Shown here: piece by piece, positions 36,701 to 51,700 of the stretch
Layout: every line of letters begins with the position of its first letter
How positions within the stretch are numbered: the stretch's first letter is position 1
Origin: Hedera helix
Taxonomy: Eukaryota > Streptophyta > Magnoliopsida > Apiales > Araliaceae
DNA length: 64,000 nucleotides
Direction of reading: 5' to 3'
Assembly: GCA_947179155.2 (NCBI GenBank)
Contig: OX359273.1
Location: 45,575,523 to 45,639,522, forward strand
Notes under the pieces: model-generated
What the model was told of the DNA's origin: nothing
What the model saw: only the letters and a program-made list of their open reading frames with translations
The model's database searches: none
Translations under genes and position numbers: made by a program

Positions 36701-39700
36701 TATGATGAATTTGGGATTAATAGTCCCTCTCATTTTAAGTTATTAAATGGTTTTATGTGACTAATATTCCAACACGAAGGAGCTAATAATCCCTCATCAT
36801 AGGATAAAAAAGTCGGAAATAGCTTTAAATTAATACAAATAGTCCAATTCCAAGTATGCATTTTGCAAACAAACATAGCCCAAGTGTTGGAATGTTTTTT
36901 TGCCTGGACTGCATTATTTGATTGGAACCAAGTGTTGGAATGTCTTTTTTGCGATTAGGTTCAATTTATTGGTTTTTATTGCTACTTTCTAATTTCAGTA
37001 ACCTGATGTTCCATTTTAGCTGCGTAAAGGTTGAATTCTATTAGTTGAAAGTGTTTTTCTTGCTGGTCAGTTTGTATGCTTGGTTTTTTATTTTTGTGTA
37101 TTTGTGGTTATGATCCCGCCTTTCTGGGTGGGATGTGCATGGCTGTCGATTTTACTTGTATAGACAATAGAATCTATGATTGTGATTTTCTGCCGGGTCA
37201 AAACATGCTTGTGACCTACAAGTTTTCTTTCGGCAGGTAATGCGAAATGCTCTTCCTGATCTCTTTGATGCGCAACCAGATTTGCTATTTCAGCTTGTCA
37301 CTATGCTGAATCCATCAGTCTTACAAGAAAGTGATGTTCCAGTTTACAGTGTGCTACAGGTTTGATACACTAATATATGAGCTCAGTATAACTGCAATTT
37401 TCATTATGATTCAATAGAATGTTAAAAGCATTCAAGAATCTTTCTAATAGTCTTTTTATAGTTTGATGGATTTCCCCCCCATTGTTCTGTGTTAGATTCT
37501 TGATTTGCATAAATTGATGAGAAATTGACAGTCTCCCCCCCCCCCCCCCCCCCCGTTTTCTTTAATTACCTCCATATTTTTTCATGAATCAGGATGAATA
37601 CTTTGTATAATATTATAAGCTACAAGTCCACTATCAAATCATTTAGTGGTGCTCAATTAGTATCTCTCCCAATTGAAAGAAGAAAAATTAGAGTTCTTCC
37701 GGTGAAAAGTAAATAAGTTGTGAAGTAAAGTGAATTTAATAAAGAGACATTACAGACGGTCATTTTAGTGTATGCGCATTTTTTTAACAAGTCATATAAT
37801 CGTATGATCACTCTTTGCCAGGTTTTCTTGAGATTAGACAAATTACAGGTGTTTCAAACGGATATAAAATACATTTTGGACACAAGGTTGCATTTCAAAT
37901 CAGATGTATTATCAGTGTTCAAATCATTTTATATAATTTTATTTATTTGTCGGTTGATCTTTTTAGGAACTATCCACCAGGTTTTAAAGCCAAACATTTA
38001 TCATGGCATGCCTTATGAGATCTTAAAAAAGTATCGTGTTACAGTCTCATAGAAATAACTAGAAATTGACTTTCTTTTTTCATTAATCGGTTAGAGACGT
38101 CAACATAGTTAGACAATGAGGTATAATAAATTAGAAATATTTTATATTTTTTTTCCTTTTTGTATTAATTGTGTTATTAATCATGTCTGCTGCCTATTGT
38201 TGTAATGGATGGGGTGCATGTACTGATGTACTATGGTTGAGTTCCCCTTTGTTTGGCACTTGTTTACAACACCCGCACCCCCCCCCCCCCACCCCAAAAA
38301 AAAATAATATTTTAGCGGATGGTGGAGAAGCTTACTAGCACCGTCCCTTTGTCATGCTTTTAGATTGGTTGATGTTTATATGATTAACTTGTATTCATGC
38401 TTGCTTTGTTCCAGGAGCCAGGGAACTTTGTCATCACCTTCCCCAGATCTTATCATGGAGGTTTCAACTTTGGTAAGTCATAACATCCACAAACAAGTAG
38501 GATAATACTGAAGGGCGTGTGTAGCATATTCTGTCCATAATATGTTTCATAATGTTTCTAATATCTTATATACTCTTTGACCTTTCCACATTGCAGGCTT
38601 AAATTGTGCGGAAGCAGTAAACTTTGCACCTGCTGATTGGCTACCTCATGGTGGTTATGGAGCAGAGCTTTATCAACTTTATCGTAAAGCTGCCGTTTTA
38701 TCTCATGAGGAGCTTCTTTGTGTTGTTGCCAAGGTTATTTTCCCTCAACTGTTCTAGCTCCTTAAAATAAAAAAGTAACCTTTATAGATGGGAACATTAT
38801 AAAAATATCTTTAGCATAATTGGAAGTGAAGCACAGCTAGCAGCAACCAGAACCTCTGTTGCAAAGAAATTCATCAATCGCATTATAACTATTAATTATT
38901 GATATGCCTTCTTTAACATATTAAATGTTCCATACTCCATAGACACTAAGTTTATAAAATCTGATATTTTTACTCTCTTGGTTGTGCTGAAAGATATTTT
39001 TCCGTCCATATTATTAGAGCCACATCCTTTGTCGGACCGAGATCACTTTAAAAATGGAAAAAAGATATATGGATAGTAGTTATCTTTCTTATTGATCTGG
39101 TCCACTACGACATTGTTTAACCCTTTTCCCTTCTAGTTCTAGGTTGTGGCATCTTCAACTCGAAGAAAGGCCATGATTCATGATGTGGTCTTTGTTCTTC
39201 ATGTTTATAGGAAAGTTTCCTTGCTAATCTTTATTCAGTCTAATCATCTCTCTGAACAACTCCTTGTAAAGAAAAAGAAAAAAAATTATCCATAATAAGT
39301 GCTGATAGTCAAATGAAAATAAAAAAGAACCAGGAAAAGATGAAGTAGAATAGAAATATGCACAACTTATGGCCTATGGAAGATGTAAATAAAGAGGAAT
39401 TGATTTTGACTGATTATTGAGTGCAGCCTATTAAATTCCAATGAAAATCATTTGATCTTGTTGATTATGATGAGGTTGGGAGGCTGGCGTTCAGGTTAAT
39501 TGGACCTATTTAGAATATATGAAGGAGGTGCGGTTGGTTAGGAAGAGTTGTCATGGGGGTGTGGCTGTTTGGAGAACACTTGAGCTACCAAAAAAGGGAT
39601 GATGGGTAAAATGGGTGATCGAAGTTGAGAAGTGGCCATTTTTTGTTTATGGTAATAGTGGAGGTAGCTTCACGGAATTACTAGTCCTTTCTGGGTGGTG

Positions 39701-42700
39701 CTGTTGCCGAAAATTATTCAGTTAAGGGGTGATTGTTGGTGGCTGAGGGATTAGGTTTGCAGTCTGAATCTTGTTCATATTAATAAATCGACGAGGTCTT
39801 GCAAGGAGATTGCAAAGATATTATCACGACTAATTTTTTCATTCATCGTCAAATGTGGAGAAAAGCAGTCCGATGTAGATTTTGAATTTGATGAGTCGGT
39901 TGTGGGGGAAAAAAAGTGGAGTTTATGCAATTTTGTTTGGTGGATTAAGTGGGCAATGCTATGTTTTAGCTCCAACAGTAGCAGAGATCTAGATGTGGGT
40001 TTATCTGAAAAGGTGGTCAATGGTGTATTGGTCTCTAGGCTTTATAGTATTAAATTTCTTTTCCAATATTCCCTTCAAAAGTTATGGTGGAAGAGATTTT
40101 ATACGGGGATAGGGTTTATAATGGGAAGTCTCATCTTTTGGATAGTTTGCACGCTAGTGGTGCTTGCCTTTGAGAGAGTAAGTGGCCGAAATTTGTGTGG
40201 GTAAGGGTGATTGAGATTCTTATACCTTGTGGGGAGGTTGAAATATTCAGAGCGATCAATAGAGAGTGTGACTAAGTGTGAATGTGTGATTGATTTGTGT
40301 CAATCAACAAAGCTACAACAACAAAAGAGCACTATCACTGGCAAGGATGGCAGGAATTTTTGTGCAGTTTAACCGAAAATTTTCAGTAATGTCAAGTTTC
40401 AGGCATAGATCAGCTAGATGGGAAAAGAGTTATTATCTAAAAGGGGGTATATTAGCTCATCTCAAGCGTATTTGTCCAGCCTTTGTACCTACTATTTTTG
40501 TTGTTGAAGGTGTCGACTTCGGTTTGAGAGAGGTTGAATAAGTTTGTTTGGAGTTTCTTGTTGTGAAGTTTTGAGATGGGGCCAAATATCATTTATTCGA
40601 GAGAGAGATTGAGAGAGAGACTGAGAGAGAGAGAGAGAGAGAGTTTGTTCCAATATTGAGGGAGGTTTGGGTATTTGGGACTAATAATTATAATCAAGCA
40701 CTCCTTAAAAAGTAGATTTGGAGCTTTGTACTGAGGGATAGGTTGTGAAAATGGGTTGTGGTTAGTAGGTTTTGGGTGAATTTCTAAGATTCTGACAAGG
40801 TCTTCCAGAGTCAGGGTGTGGAAGTTTATATAGTGAGAGGTTGAGGGGATTTTGAAACAAATCTCTCTTGTGCTCGGTTATAGGAGGCAAGTTCGTTTTT
40901 GGAGAGATATTTGGGTGGAAAAGGTTCTTTTGGGATATAGATTTAACCTGTTTAAAGAGGCAGAGGATGCCTAATTAGGTTGTGATTATGGAGGGGATTG
41001 CTTCATGGTAAAGCAATCGAAAAGGATGCTAATTAGGTTGAGATTATGGAGGGGATTGTTTCATGGTAAAGCAATCAATTTTTTGTAGACATTTTCTGGA
41101 TTGGGAATTGGATGAGGTGGACGTGTTGTTGAAATTATTGGGTGGAGTTAGTGTTCACGGAGGGAACGATTCTGTGAGATGGAGATCCCATAGTATTGGT
41201 AATTTTTCAATGAGGTATTATTATTACTGTCTGAGGGGGATGGTTACTAAGAAATTCTCTAGAAAGAGCATTTGGAAGGTAGGCATCCTAGGAAGGTGGC
41301 ATTTTTTCTTGGACAACTACTTTGGGGACGATTTTGACTCGGAATAAATCCTGTAATCATTTCTGTGGTTCACTGATGCATTTTCTTAACCGTGTCTGAG
41401 CATAATGCTGAGCATTTAGAGATAGCCAATTGCTTTATTGCGAGATAGGATCTTTTTTCATGCTTTTTTATGGGCCTATGCCATGGGTGCCTTTAGAGGA
41501 ATTTCTGTGTCTGATCTTTGTAAAATTGTATACCTGCCCCTCTTTGAGTGTTTTCTTTTTATTTCCTCTTGTTATGTTGTATTATGGTTTGGCTTCTTGT
41601 CCCCTATGCTTGTATTCTCTCTTTTTATCTAATGAAATTTCTTCTTATATGTAAAAAAGGATGCATTTGTAACCCATTATAATGATACTTGCAGACTAAT
41701 TTTGATAGCAAAGTAACACCTTATCTGAAAAAGGAATTGCTCAGAATATATGACAAAGAAAAAACTTGGAGAGAGAGACTTTGGAGAAATGGCATTGTTG
41801 ATTCTTCTCCCATGTCCCCTCGGGAGCAGCCTAAATATGTGGGTATAGAAGAGGTATTTTCAGAATTCTGTGCCCGCTTGTTGGTTTGATATTCAGCAAT
41901 ATTAATATACTGATTTAGATTAGCTCCCATTGCTGATGTTTTTAACCTGATGGTTTTGAAGGATCCTACATGCATCATATGCCAACAGTTCTTGTATCTT
42001 TCTGCTGTTATTTGTAGCTGTAGGCCATCTGCTTTTGTGTGTCTGGAGGTTAGTTGCCTTATTAAATAAGTCATTTTTTCTGAAATATTAATATTATTTC
42101 GTTCAATTATAAGTCATATGTCATTGTGCCGTTTTGAGATCAACAAATAAGTATTTTTTTATCTTATCTCTCATACAAAATTTTAAACCTATATTAATTA
42201 TTTTATTGTAAGATTGTATAATTATCGGTTATATTGCTTTTAAGTTTTTTATATCATGAACCAAGTACAGTAACTTTGACCACAAAGTGTTACATATTTT
42301 AATCAAATTTATCTTTCAACCTAAAATGTTGAACATTTGGACCGTCCACAATTTTTCTTTTTCCCAGCTTACTTTCCCCTTTCTTATGCAGCACTGGGAA
42401 CACCTTTGTGAATGTAAATCAAACAAACATCGTCTCCTTTACCGTCATACACTGGCAGAGTTGAATGATTTGATGCTTAATGCTGAGATACATAATTCTG
42501 AGGAGACCGTCCAAAATAGAAATTTGCGAAGGCAAATGCTGTGTTCCCATGATTTGGGTGCATTGTCGAAAAAGGTTTTAATCATTTCTGATTGATTTTT
42601 TCCCTATGCATTCTTGGCTTTGATCATCCTCTTTCCTGCATCGTAGTTATACATGTATGGGGGCGGTAATTTAATGTCTTAATAATTTTACAAAGTAGTT

Positions 42701-45700
42701 TGTTTAAAACAATTTCATTGGCGTATTCAATGGTTCTATAGTCCGGCTGTTAGCAAGTAATCTCTTACGTTCATCAGTATTTTCCTTTGCTTGCTGTCGT
42801 CTTTCTCATTTCAAAGGGAATCTGTTTATCAAATTTGTAATACTTTAGCTAGATGACAAGTTCATTTATAGGAAAGAAGGTTCATAGTCGATCTGGAGAG
42901 AGTGCGAAGGCAAAGGACTGAAGGAGTCTCACCAAAGAACTATCACAAGCAGTACTAATCGTATAAAGAAATTAGAAATACAATAAGAAATAAAAAGAAC
43001 GGAGGCCTTAGTTAACATTAAGGGGGTAGAAAGCAAAGGTGAGGTTCAACACAAATTAGGGAATTTGAAAAGATATAACATAAGGTTTCTTCATGGACCA
43101 GATTAGGAGATGGAAGTTTTAACTGCACAAGGATATAACATTCAAAATTGTGCCAGTTAGTTGTAAAGCTCGAAAAAGGGAGAGAGGATACCATGGCTTG
43201 AACCCTTGAAGCAGCTTAAACCACAAAGGGAGCACCACAGAGGCACTCAAAACGTTGGTTATATAGACGTAACCATTACAGCAATGTAACCACCACTTCA
43301 ACAGTTCAATTGAATAAAAGAAGCATTCTAAAATTCTTTTTGGATAGAAGAAGAATTTGATTTGTTGGTGTTTCAACCAAAATTTTGTATCAAATTTTTT
43401 TTGTTGTTTACATGCTTGTAACACGGTGTATTTTTATTCATAGTTCAGTGATAATGGTACAATGACTTTTGATACATATGGATCCAACATTATACTAATA
43501 GGACTTCTTAGACCATGCCACTGACTTTATACTGTATGCAGATAAAAGGTGGCCATGTCACTCTTGTGCAACTTGCTGAAGAATGGCTTCTGAGATCTTG
43601 TAGGATTCTTCAAATGCCATATTCAAGTGATGCTTTTGCTAATGTATTAAAGGAAGCTGAACAATTTCTTTGGGCTGGTTCTGAAATGGACCCGGTTAGC
43701 TTCATCTTTTTAGCTGATTTTTCTCAAAGATATACATATTTAGTTTTTCTGTAGCTGAATACCATGTATTTCTTCCTCCTGTGATCGAAGGTACGAGAGA
43801 TGACAAGGAACTTGATTGAAGTTCAGAATTGGGCAGAAAATATAAGAGATTGTGTTTCCAAACTGGAATTGTGGTCATGTGCTCGCAAGCATGGTATAGA
43901 AAGAGTGCAGATGAAGCGTGTTCACAATTTGCTCAGTTTTGATCCCGCGCCTTGCAATGAGCCTGGGAGTCTTAAATTAAAGGTTAAACACATTTTGAGA
44001 AATGGCTGTTTTGTGGGCATGTGCTCCTTCTTTACAATTGAACTCTTGACAACTTCTTGATTTGTTGCACATAGGTTTATCTACAAGAAGCTGAACTGCT
44101 GATTCGGGAAATCAATTCTGCTCTTTCAACACCCCATAAAGTTTCTGTAAACAAGCTCATACACTTGAAATGCATTTATTATTGTATTTATTTTTTCCAA
44201 AAATTTCCTTTCATATATTAGTAGAATTTTTCTCACTTTTTACTTTCCTACATTAAATTTAATCAAATACATATTAATCTTTGGTTGTTGATACTTCAGG
44301 TTGTTGATTGGGAGATTTTGTACATGAAAGCTTGTGACTCGGGAATCTTTGTAGAAGAAAGTGAGAAATTGTTACATAAGCTCTCGCTTGTGAAGGTATT
44401 TTTGTAGTCAGCCTTTTAGACTATCTGCTTAGTATCATAAATGAACTACTTTTCCTACCGGTATTTTACTTATTTAAATATCTGCTCCATACAATTTAAG
44501 CTGGGGCATAGTGCTTCATTGAATTAAAATCACCTTTCAACTAGAAATAATTATCCTCGTCACTGAAATGAAAATTTGTCTTGCTCCTCTAAATTGGGTT
44601 GAAAAATAAAATGGTCTAAAACAGCTTACTTGATTCCATGATTTTTTTTTCATTATGCAGTGGCTTATAATATAGAGATATGTGAGATGCTTTCATGACA
44701 GTACTTTTATTTTGTTTTCTTTCTACATGCCTCTAGAACTGCTAGAGTGAGTTCTAATCAACTTCCTTTTGGTGCAAAATGTTTTGATGTGTTAACTTTA
44801 AAATACGTTTTCACTAAATTTGCTTTTCTAAGAGTTCTTAATCTGTGTACTGGAGTTTTTTCTGATAATATATTTACTATTGAGATCATCTAGATCTGGA
44901 TAGACAGTGTAAGAAAATGCATCTCAGAGAAATCTCCTGCTACAGTTGAGGTTGATACCCTGGACAAGCTAAAGTCGGAGGTAATTTAGATTACTTTCCT
45001 GTCAAGCACTTGTATTATATTCCTTATATATTTAATAGTTATTTTTTCTTCATTTTATGGATACGGGGCAGGTTTCAGAACTTCAAGTTCAAGTCCCTGA
45101 AATTGAAATGCTTTGGGATTTTATAAGGCAAGTCGAATCATGTCAATCTCGGTGCAATGAGATGTTGAAAGGTTCTATTAGCTTAAAGGTTGTGCTTTCA
45201 AGTAATTAATCTATTATCTGTTTCAGAAGGGTTTTAAAAGTTGAAACTATATATGAGCGGTATGTATATTTTGATAAATGCAGAAACTTGAATTGTTTCT
45301 TCGGGAAATGGATGGGTTCACTGTTAATATCCCAGAATTAAAACTTTTGAGGCAATATCAGAGTGATGCTGTGTCATGGATTTCCCGCTTTAACAGTGTT
45401 GTACATAGTGTTGGAGAACGGGATGATCAGGAAAGTGTTGTTGATGAGTTGACTTGCATTAAGAAAGATGGAACATTATTGAAAATTCAAGGTCTGCTTT
45501 GTAGCATATGCATCTTTTTTGAAATATTCAATGTAAAACTTCCTTCAAATTTCCTTTTTTTTGTGGTAGTAATGGTTGGTCCTTTTCCATGTAGTTGATG
45601 AGCTGTTTCATGTTGAAGATGAGCTTAAGAAGGCTTGTTGCAGGGTAAAAGCTCTGAAGGTGAACTCCATTCATCTCATTAAATTTCAATCCTCTATATG

Positions 45701-48700
45701 CTGCTAATTTTTAAAGATATGGTTGTCATGTGTGAATATGATTAGGTCACTCACTTATGCAACTCTCTTCCAACTTTTGTATATAGATTGTTTCGAGTAC
45801 TTGATGAACATATGCTTTCTTTTTTCAATGAATTTGATTTTTCTTTCACTATTTTGGTGGTTCAAATTCTTTAATTTATTGTTCCTTGCTAATTAAGTTT
45901 GATACACATTTGTACAGGCACTCCGTTGTAAAATGCCCTTGGACTCAATCCAACAAGTACTGAAGGAGGCTACCATGTATAATCTTTGGCACAACCTCGT
46001 ATAAATTGGATTTTTTCTTTACATTCCAACTGATCAAAATTCTTGTTATCAGACTGCAGATTGAGGAAGAGAAGTTGTTTGTTGATATTTCTGGAGTGCT
46101 TGCTGTTGCCTTGTCTTGGGAAGAGAAAGCAAAGCATATTCTTTCAAGTGAAGCTCAAATGTCTGATTTTGAGGATCTTATAAGGTTTGTTCTACTGCTC
46201 TTACTATTCCATGATTTATTTCTTTATTTAATTGTGCTCTAGATAAATGATGCCATCTAAATTGGAATATTTCAGGACTTCTGAGGATGTGTGTGTTATT
46301 CTACCTTCTCTTGATGATGTTAAGGAAGCAGTATCAATGGCTATGTCCTGGCTAAATAAGTCCAAGCCTTTTTTTTGTTTTTATTTATCCGTGCCATCAT
46401 CCTCAAATTCTTTGCTCAATTTTGAGTCCCTGAAGGTCCATTTCTTTTCTATGCTGTGCTATGTTTACTAATAACTAGGAGCATTTAACTGACTGAATAG
46501 TCGTTTTGCAGGAATTGGTTTCACAGTCAAAGCTGATGAAAATATCTTTGGGAGAAAGGTCTACGCTTCAAACAATATTAGATAATTGCATCCGGTGGGA
46601 GCTTGATGCCTGCTCTTTGCTTAATGATACGGAGTGCCTACTAAATGTCAATGATATCAGGGATGGAAGTTCCGCTGGTTTAGTTTTGAAAATTGAACGT
46701 CAAGTTACTTCATTGGAATGTGTCACAAAATCTGATCTCTGTCTTCATTTTGGCTTTGTTGTGACCTCAAAACTTAAAGATGCTTGTTCTACTCTCCAGT
46801 GGTGCTTGAAGGTCCTTTCTTTCTGCGATGTTGCTCCTGTAATTGAGGTGATGGATTGTCTTTTTATGGCATATAATGTAGAGTCTGTCTTTCTGTCTAT
46901 TTATCTGGATACCTGTAATAATTACTTTACTCTAAATCTCCTCTTTCAGAATGTGTTGTTTATGTTTTAAAAGGCTAGGTTCCTTTTTCTTTTGGTAGGA
47001 AGTTGAGATGTTATTGGAGGTTTGCAGCCACCTTCCTGGTACATACGCATCCTGTAATTTATGTAGTTTACTGGTTGGTGGTGTGAATTGGCTGAAGAAA
47101 TCCCTAGAAATTGTTTTGCCTTGCAATCTTAGGAGATTTAAGTTGAGTGATGCTGAAGAAGTTCTTGGGAAGGTATTGATTTTTATCAGTTTAAACTTCG
47201 CTTAACCTCAGTAACACTATGTATTAAAGCACCTAATAGTTCACCCCAAACTCAACTAATGAATTCTGCTGTTGTTTTGGTCAATTTATTTATTGCTTCT
47301 TCAAACTGCAGATTCTTAATGTTTCCTTCCCAACGATGGTTGGTCAACTTGTTAATGCTATCGAGAAACACAAGTGAGTTCTGAATTCTTTGGTGAAATT
47401 GTGTCTCCTTTATCTATCTTTATGCTTATGACCGGAAGAATCAGCTGAATTTTTGCTAAAAATAATCTGTAATATGTAATTATTGTGATTTTGAGATGAA
47501 TCTTACTTTCTTACATGTCAAACTTGATATATTTTCCAGTTTGCCAATAAGAAAAATAAATAAAAAGAAAGACAACTTCATGTAATTTGTTTGAACATTC
47601 TTAGATTGCACTCTAGGCAGGACCGATAATTCGAAGAATGATAATGACTCTAACAGCTAACAATCTAGTTCCATAAGAAGGCTCTGATCACGAAGCAATA
47701 ATGTACAAATATGATTATGTGCCTTTTCAATTATTCATCTTTCTCCTTGTTTGGCTTCTAGTATAAATTGATGAGAGTATTACGATCTTTATTAATAATA
47801 GTTTTACTATTATGATCAACATTATAAATATGTATATTGAATAAGTTACTTACACAAACAACCAAACACAAACTTTATCTCACCATTAAAAAGTGGGGGT
47901 CTGGTGCAGAAATTCGTGTCAGGCCCCACTTTTTAATGGTTGAGATGGAGTTTGTATAAAAGTTTGTGTTTGGTGTTTGTGTGTGTAGAGTTGTCCATGT
48001 ATATTGTAAGCAGATTCATATTTGAATATGTTCTAAAAAAGATAAGGTCTAAAAAAAGCTATTGAGAGTTTTCGATGCATATTTGTTTCTCTTTGTTGAA
48101 CTGTCGGGACTCTTATTCATTAACATTTAGATGTTGCTTAATTACTTTTTTCCTTTATTTTTTTATTTTGAAAGACCTATGATGAAAAAATAGTCTCCTC
48201 ATTTGTAATTTATTGCCATTGAATGTATAATTATTTGATTTTTCTACTCATCAAACTATATTTTATTTTTATAATTTTTTCACAAGATAAGAGAATTATT
48301 TATACCTCAGCTTCATGATTTAATCTGTAAACATTTCTTTTCACTTCAGTTTTTATTTTATCACTTCATTTAAAATCTATTACTCTTTTATTTTTTCAGA
48401 TTTTTTGTAGCTATATAACGTAACTCTTCACCTTTCCTTCCTGCAATATATTTATGAAGATTGAAACTCCACCAGCCACATTATTGCATGTGGGTTTTGA
48501 AATTTACTGGTTTATCCAACCATAGAATGTGTTAATTGATAAGTATGTGCTTAAGCATACAATGTTATAAATTTCTTTCGTTAATTTATCATTTCAGCGT
48601 GGATTTACTTTATATTAATTTGTATATTAACCTTGTAGATTGTGGCTAGAGCAAGTTCAACGGTTTTTCAATGAGTCTGGGGACCAATCATGGTTTTTCC

Positions 48701-51700
48701 TGCTACAGCTCAAGGTGCAATTTTTTTCTTAAGCATTTGTTATTTCAGTTATTCGCTGATAAATTCATTAACGTTGTTAATTTGCAACTGAAGAATCTAA
48801 TATTGTCTATCCTGTACCGCTCGGCAGACTTTTTCATTATTAGCTGCCAAAACTCACCATTTGATTGAAATGAAATCCCTTCCTCTTTCAAATGCAAAAT
48901 TATGTTGAGCATGGGTATATCATTTTATTCTGATTTATGCCCTTCTTTGTGATCATCTTTTTGTACGCTGTTATGCTGCTATCTGAGAGATTGAGTTGAA
49001 GTACCTATTTCATTTCTATTCCTAGATCAAACATAGCAAGCTCTATGATTTATTTAGCATAGTTTTTTTATTGTTTGATATTTTTCTTTGTCGGATCACA
49101 TTTTACTGGTTCTTTGTTGACACAACTTGGGTTTTTGATTGATAATATTGCTTCAACCAAGGTTGTGTATGCCCAACTGTCAAAGTGTAGTTCAGTAATC
49201 GACATAGCCACTCTGAGACTAGGTGGTTTATCATAGTGATAGTTGTATAACTTTAGGCTACCACTCTTATTTCATGAGATTTATGGGCATTTTGTTGAGT
49301 CTTTACAGTTTATATACATATTTGGTTTCTTATCATTCTCAGGAACTTGGGAGCACCAATGCGTTTAACTGCTTAGAACTAGACCAGGTATTTTCCAAAG
49401 TGGAAAGGATTGAACAGTGGAGGCGGAATTGCGAGGACATTGTAGGGTCGATTGGAAATGTTAAATCACTGCCCAATGCTCTATCAGAGGTTTATTTTAC
49501 TAGCTTTTTTTTCTCTTTCTAACGTATTTATGGTTTTTACGTAACTTTCATTTATAGTCTTAGCATCATTCAATGTTGTGCAGATAAAAAGTACTCTTGA
49601 TAGGTCTCTGCGTATTTATGATAAGTCCAAGGGATGTGAACCAAAAAGTACTTGTGTATGTTACTCCTGTGAAATAAAGGATCAGAAGCTTTTGACTTGT
49701 TCTATCTGCAATGACTGGTAAGGTGTCAAGGCCCACAATGTACTGTCAGTAATCCTGCTTCAGTATTGTGGGCGAAAACATAATGTTTATGTTGATATAT
49801 GTTAGTCTTTCATGGAGAATGTCGTGTGAGATTTGTATTATATATCTGTATTGGGTGGGCCGGATGTGTTGGTTACTGTAACAAAATATATGCTTTTTGA
49901 TTCTTAAAAGGAGATTTAGATTATGTTTGGGATCGCTTAAAAAATGTGATTAGCTCTGTTTATAATTAATTTTGAAAAGTAGTTTGTGTTTGGTAAAGAA
50001 AAAACACTTAAACTAGTAAAAAACAAAAAAAGTGTTTGGGATAAAAAAAAATAAAATTGATCATCTTATTTCAAGTGTAAATTACTAAAGCGGAAGTTTG
50101 GAAAAGTAAAGATAGGTAATAGGTGGAATTATTAAAGTAAATAGGGAATAAATTAGTAATATACTTGGTCAAACTTGATTATTAGATTTAGCAAATAATC
50201 AGAAGCTCCTCTAATTATTTTCATAAAAAGTGATTTTAAGTAGTTAAAATCATTTTTTGCTTCTTAAAACTGATTATAAGCAAGTTTGATTGATTATAAG
50301 TGATCCCAAGCATCAATGATCACTGTATCACTACTGCATCTGTTTATGCATTCTGCTGATATATTCTTGTGAACAGCTACCATTTATGGTGCATAGAGCA
50401 AACAAGCCAAACACTTGGTTATTCAAATGATTCCACAAAATGTATATGCCCTTCTTGTGACTTTATAAAAAGTGGGAACATCACTTGGACTGGAAGTGGC
50501 TTTTTGGTATGCTCTAGTTATTTAATCAAGTGTTTTGTGCTTATATTATCTTAAGTTTTTCTGACATTCTCGCTCACTTTCTTGCACGTTTTCCATTTTT
50601 TTAGAAAACTGGAAAGCAGCGTCCTGAATTGAATAAGCTCGTCGAAGCTTTATCTGATGCAGATAGTCTTTGTGTATGGTGAGGAGCTTCCTGCCCCCTT
50701 GTTTACTTTGTGCAGTTGTATGCATGAATTTTCTTTTAATGTTCATGTGACATGCTCTATAATTATCTTCTGCTTAAATTCTTTAGTCTTATTGCCTTTT
50801 CTATTATGATGCTGTAGAGGTGGAGTTTTATTATGCATGACAGGTTTTATTTGATGTTTAGTATTTCGGAATCTCTTTCTTATAAACTTCGTGGATAAAT
50901 GACTGGAAGACATGCAAGGCAAGAAATTATACTGCAGCGTCTTCTCTAGCATATTTTTAATACTACAATTGAGGAAGTAAGAAGAGCTTGTGTAGTTCCC
51001 TAAGGGTCTGTAGTTTCAGGTTCATGACCTATATGTCTACTTCATAGAGAGGAAGAGTTAGTATTCCTTTTTGAATTGATATCACACTTTTGGTTTAGAC
51101 CAAAATGGGCTCCCTTCAAGGTTAACTACCTGTAATTCTTATGGTCATGCATGCAAGGGACTTTTTAGAAAACATTTCATCACTACAACCTGTTGGACGA
51201 AGGCATGTTGACCACGTTTAGTTCTTACTTTTGTGTAAGGAGGGACCTAAAATTTTGAAATTTAAAGTATTCTTCTGATCTGTAAAGCCCTAGAATGACA
51301 AAAGATGTTTCATCAATGTATAAAGTTTTGTTTGGAGTATGTCTGATGAGAGTTGTTGATTAGACCCAGGTGAACTGGTGTCTATAAGCTTTAAGGAAAG
51401 GAGATTCCTGGAAGCAGAAGAAGTTAATATGCCATGGGATAGGAAGAGGTTTCCGAGTGGACATGGATTTTTTTTGGTTGAGCAGATGAGCATGTTAGTC
51501 GGCAATTGGCTATCCATATCCCGGAAGGGTTTGAGGTTTGAGTTATTTTTGGTTGAAGAGAAGAACGAGTTACTTGCCATTTGGCTGTCCATATTCTGGA
51601 AAGTTTTAACTTTTGAATTTTGCGTATATGTATAATGTCAATGTAACTCTATTGTGTGAGTAAATTGTTTATGCCTTTGATACGAGTGGGAAACCTATCT

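Noticed and set aside
51378..51635. 85-codon open frame in KDM5 intron 27
   Set aside because: It covers a diverged 72-bp tandem duplication, with no domain or splice signals linking it to KDM5.
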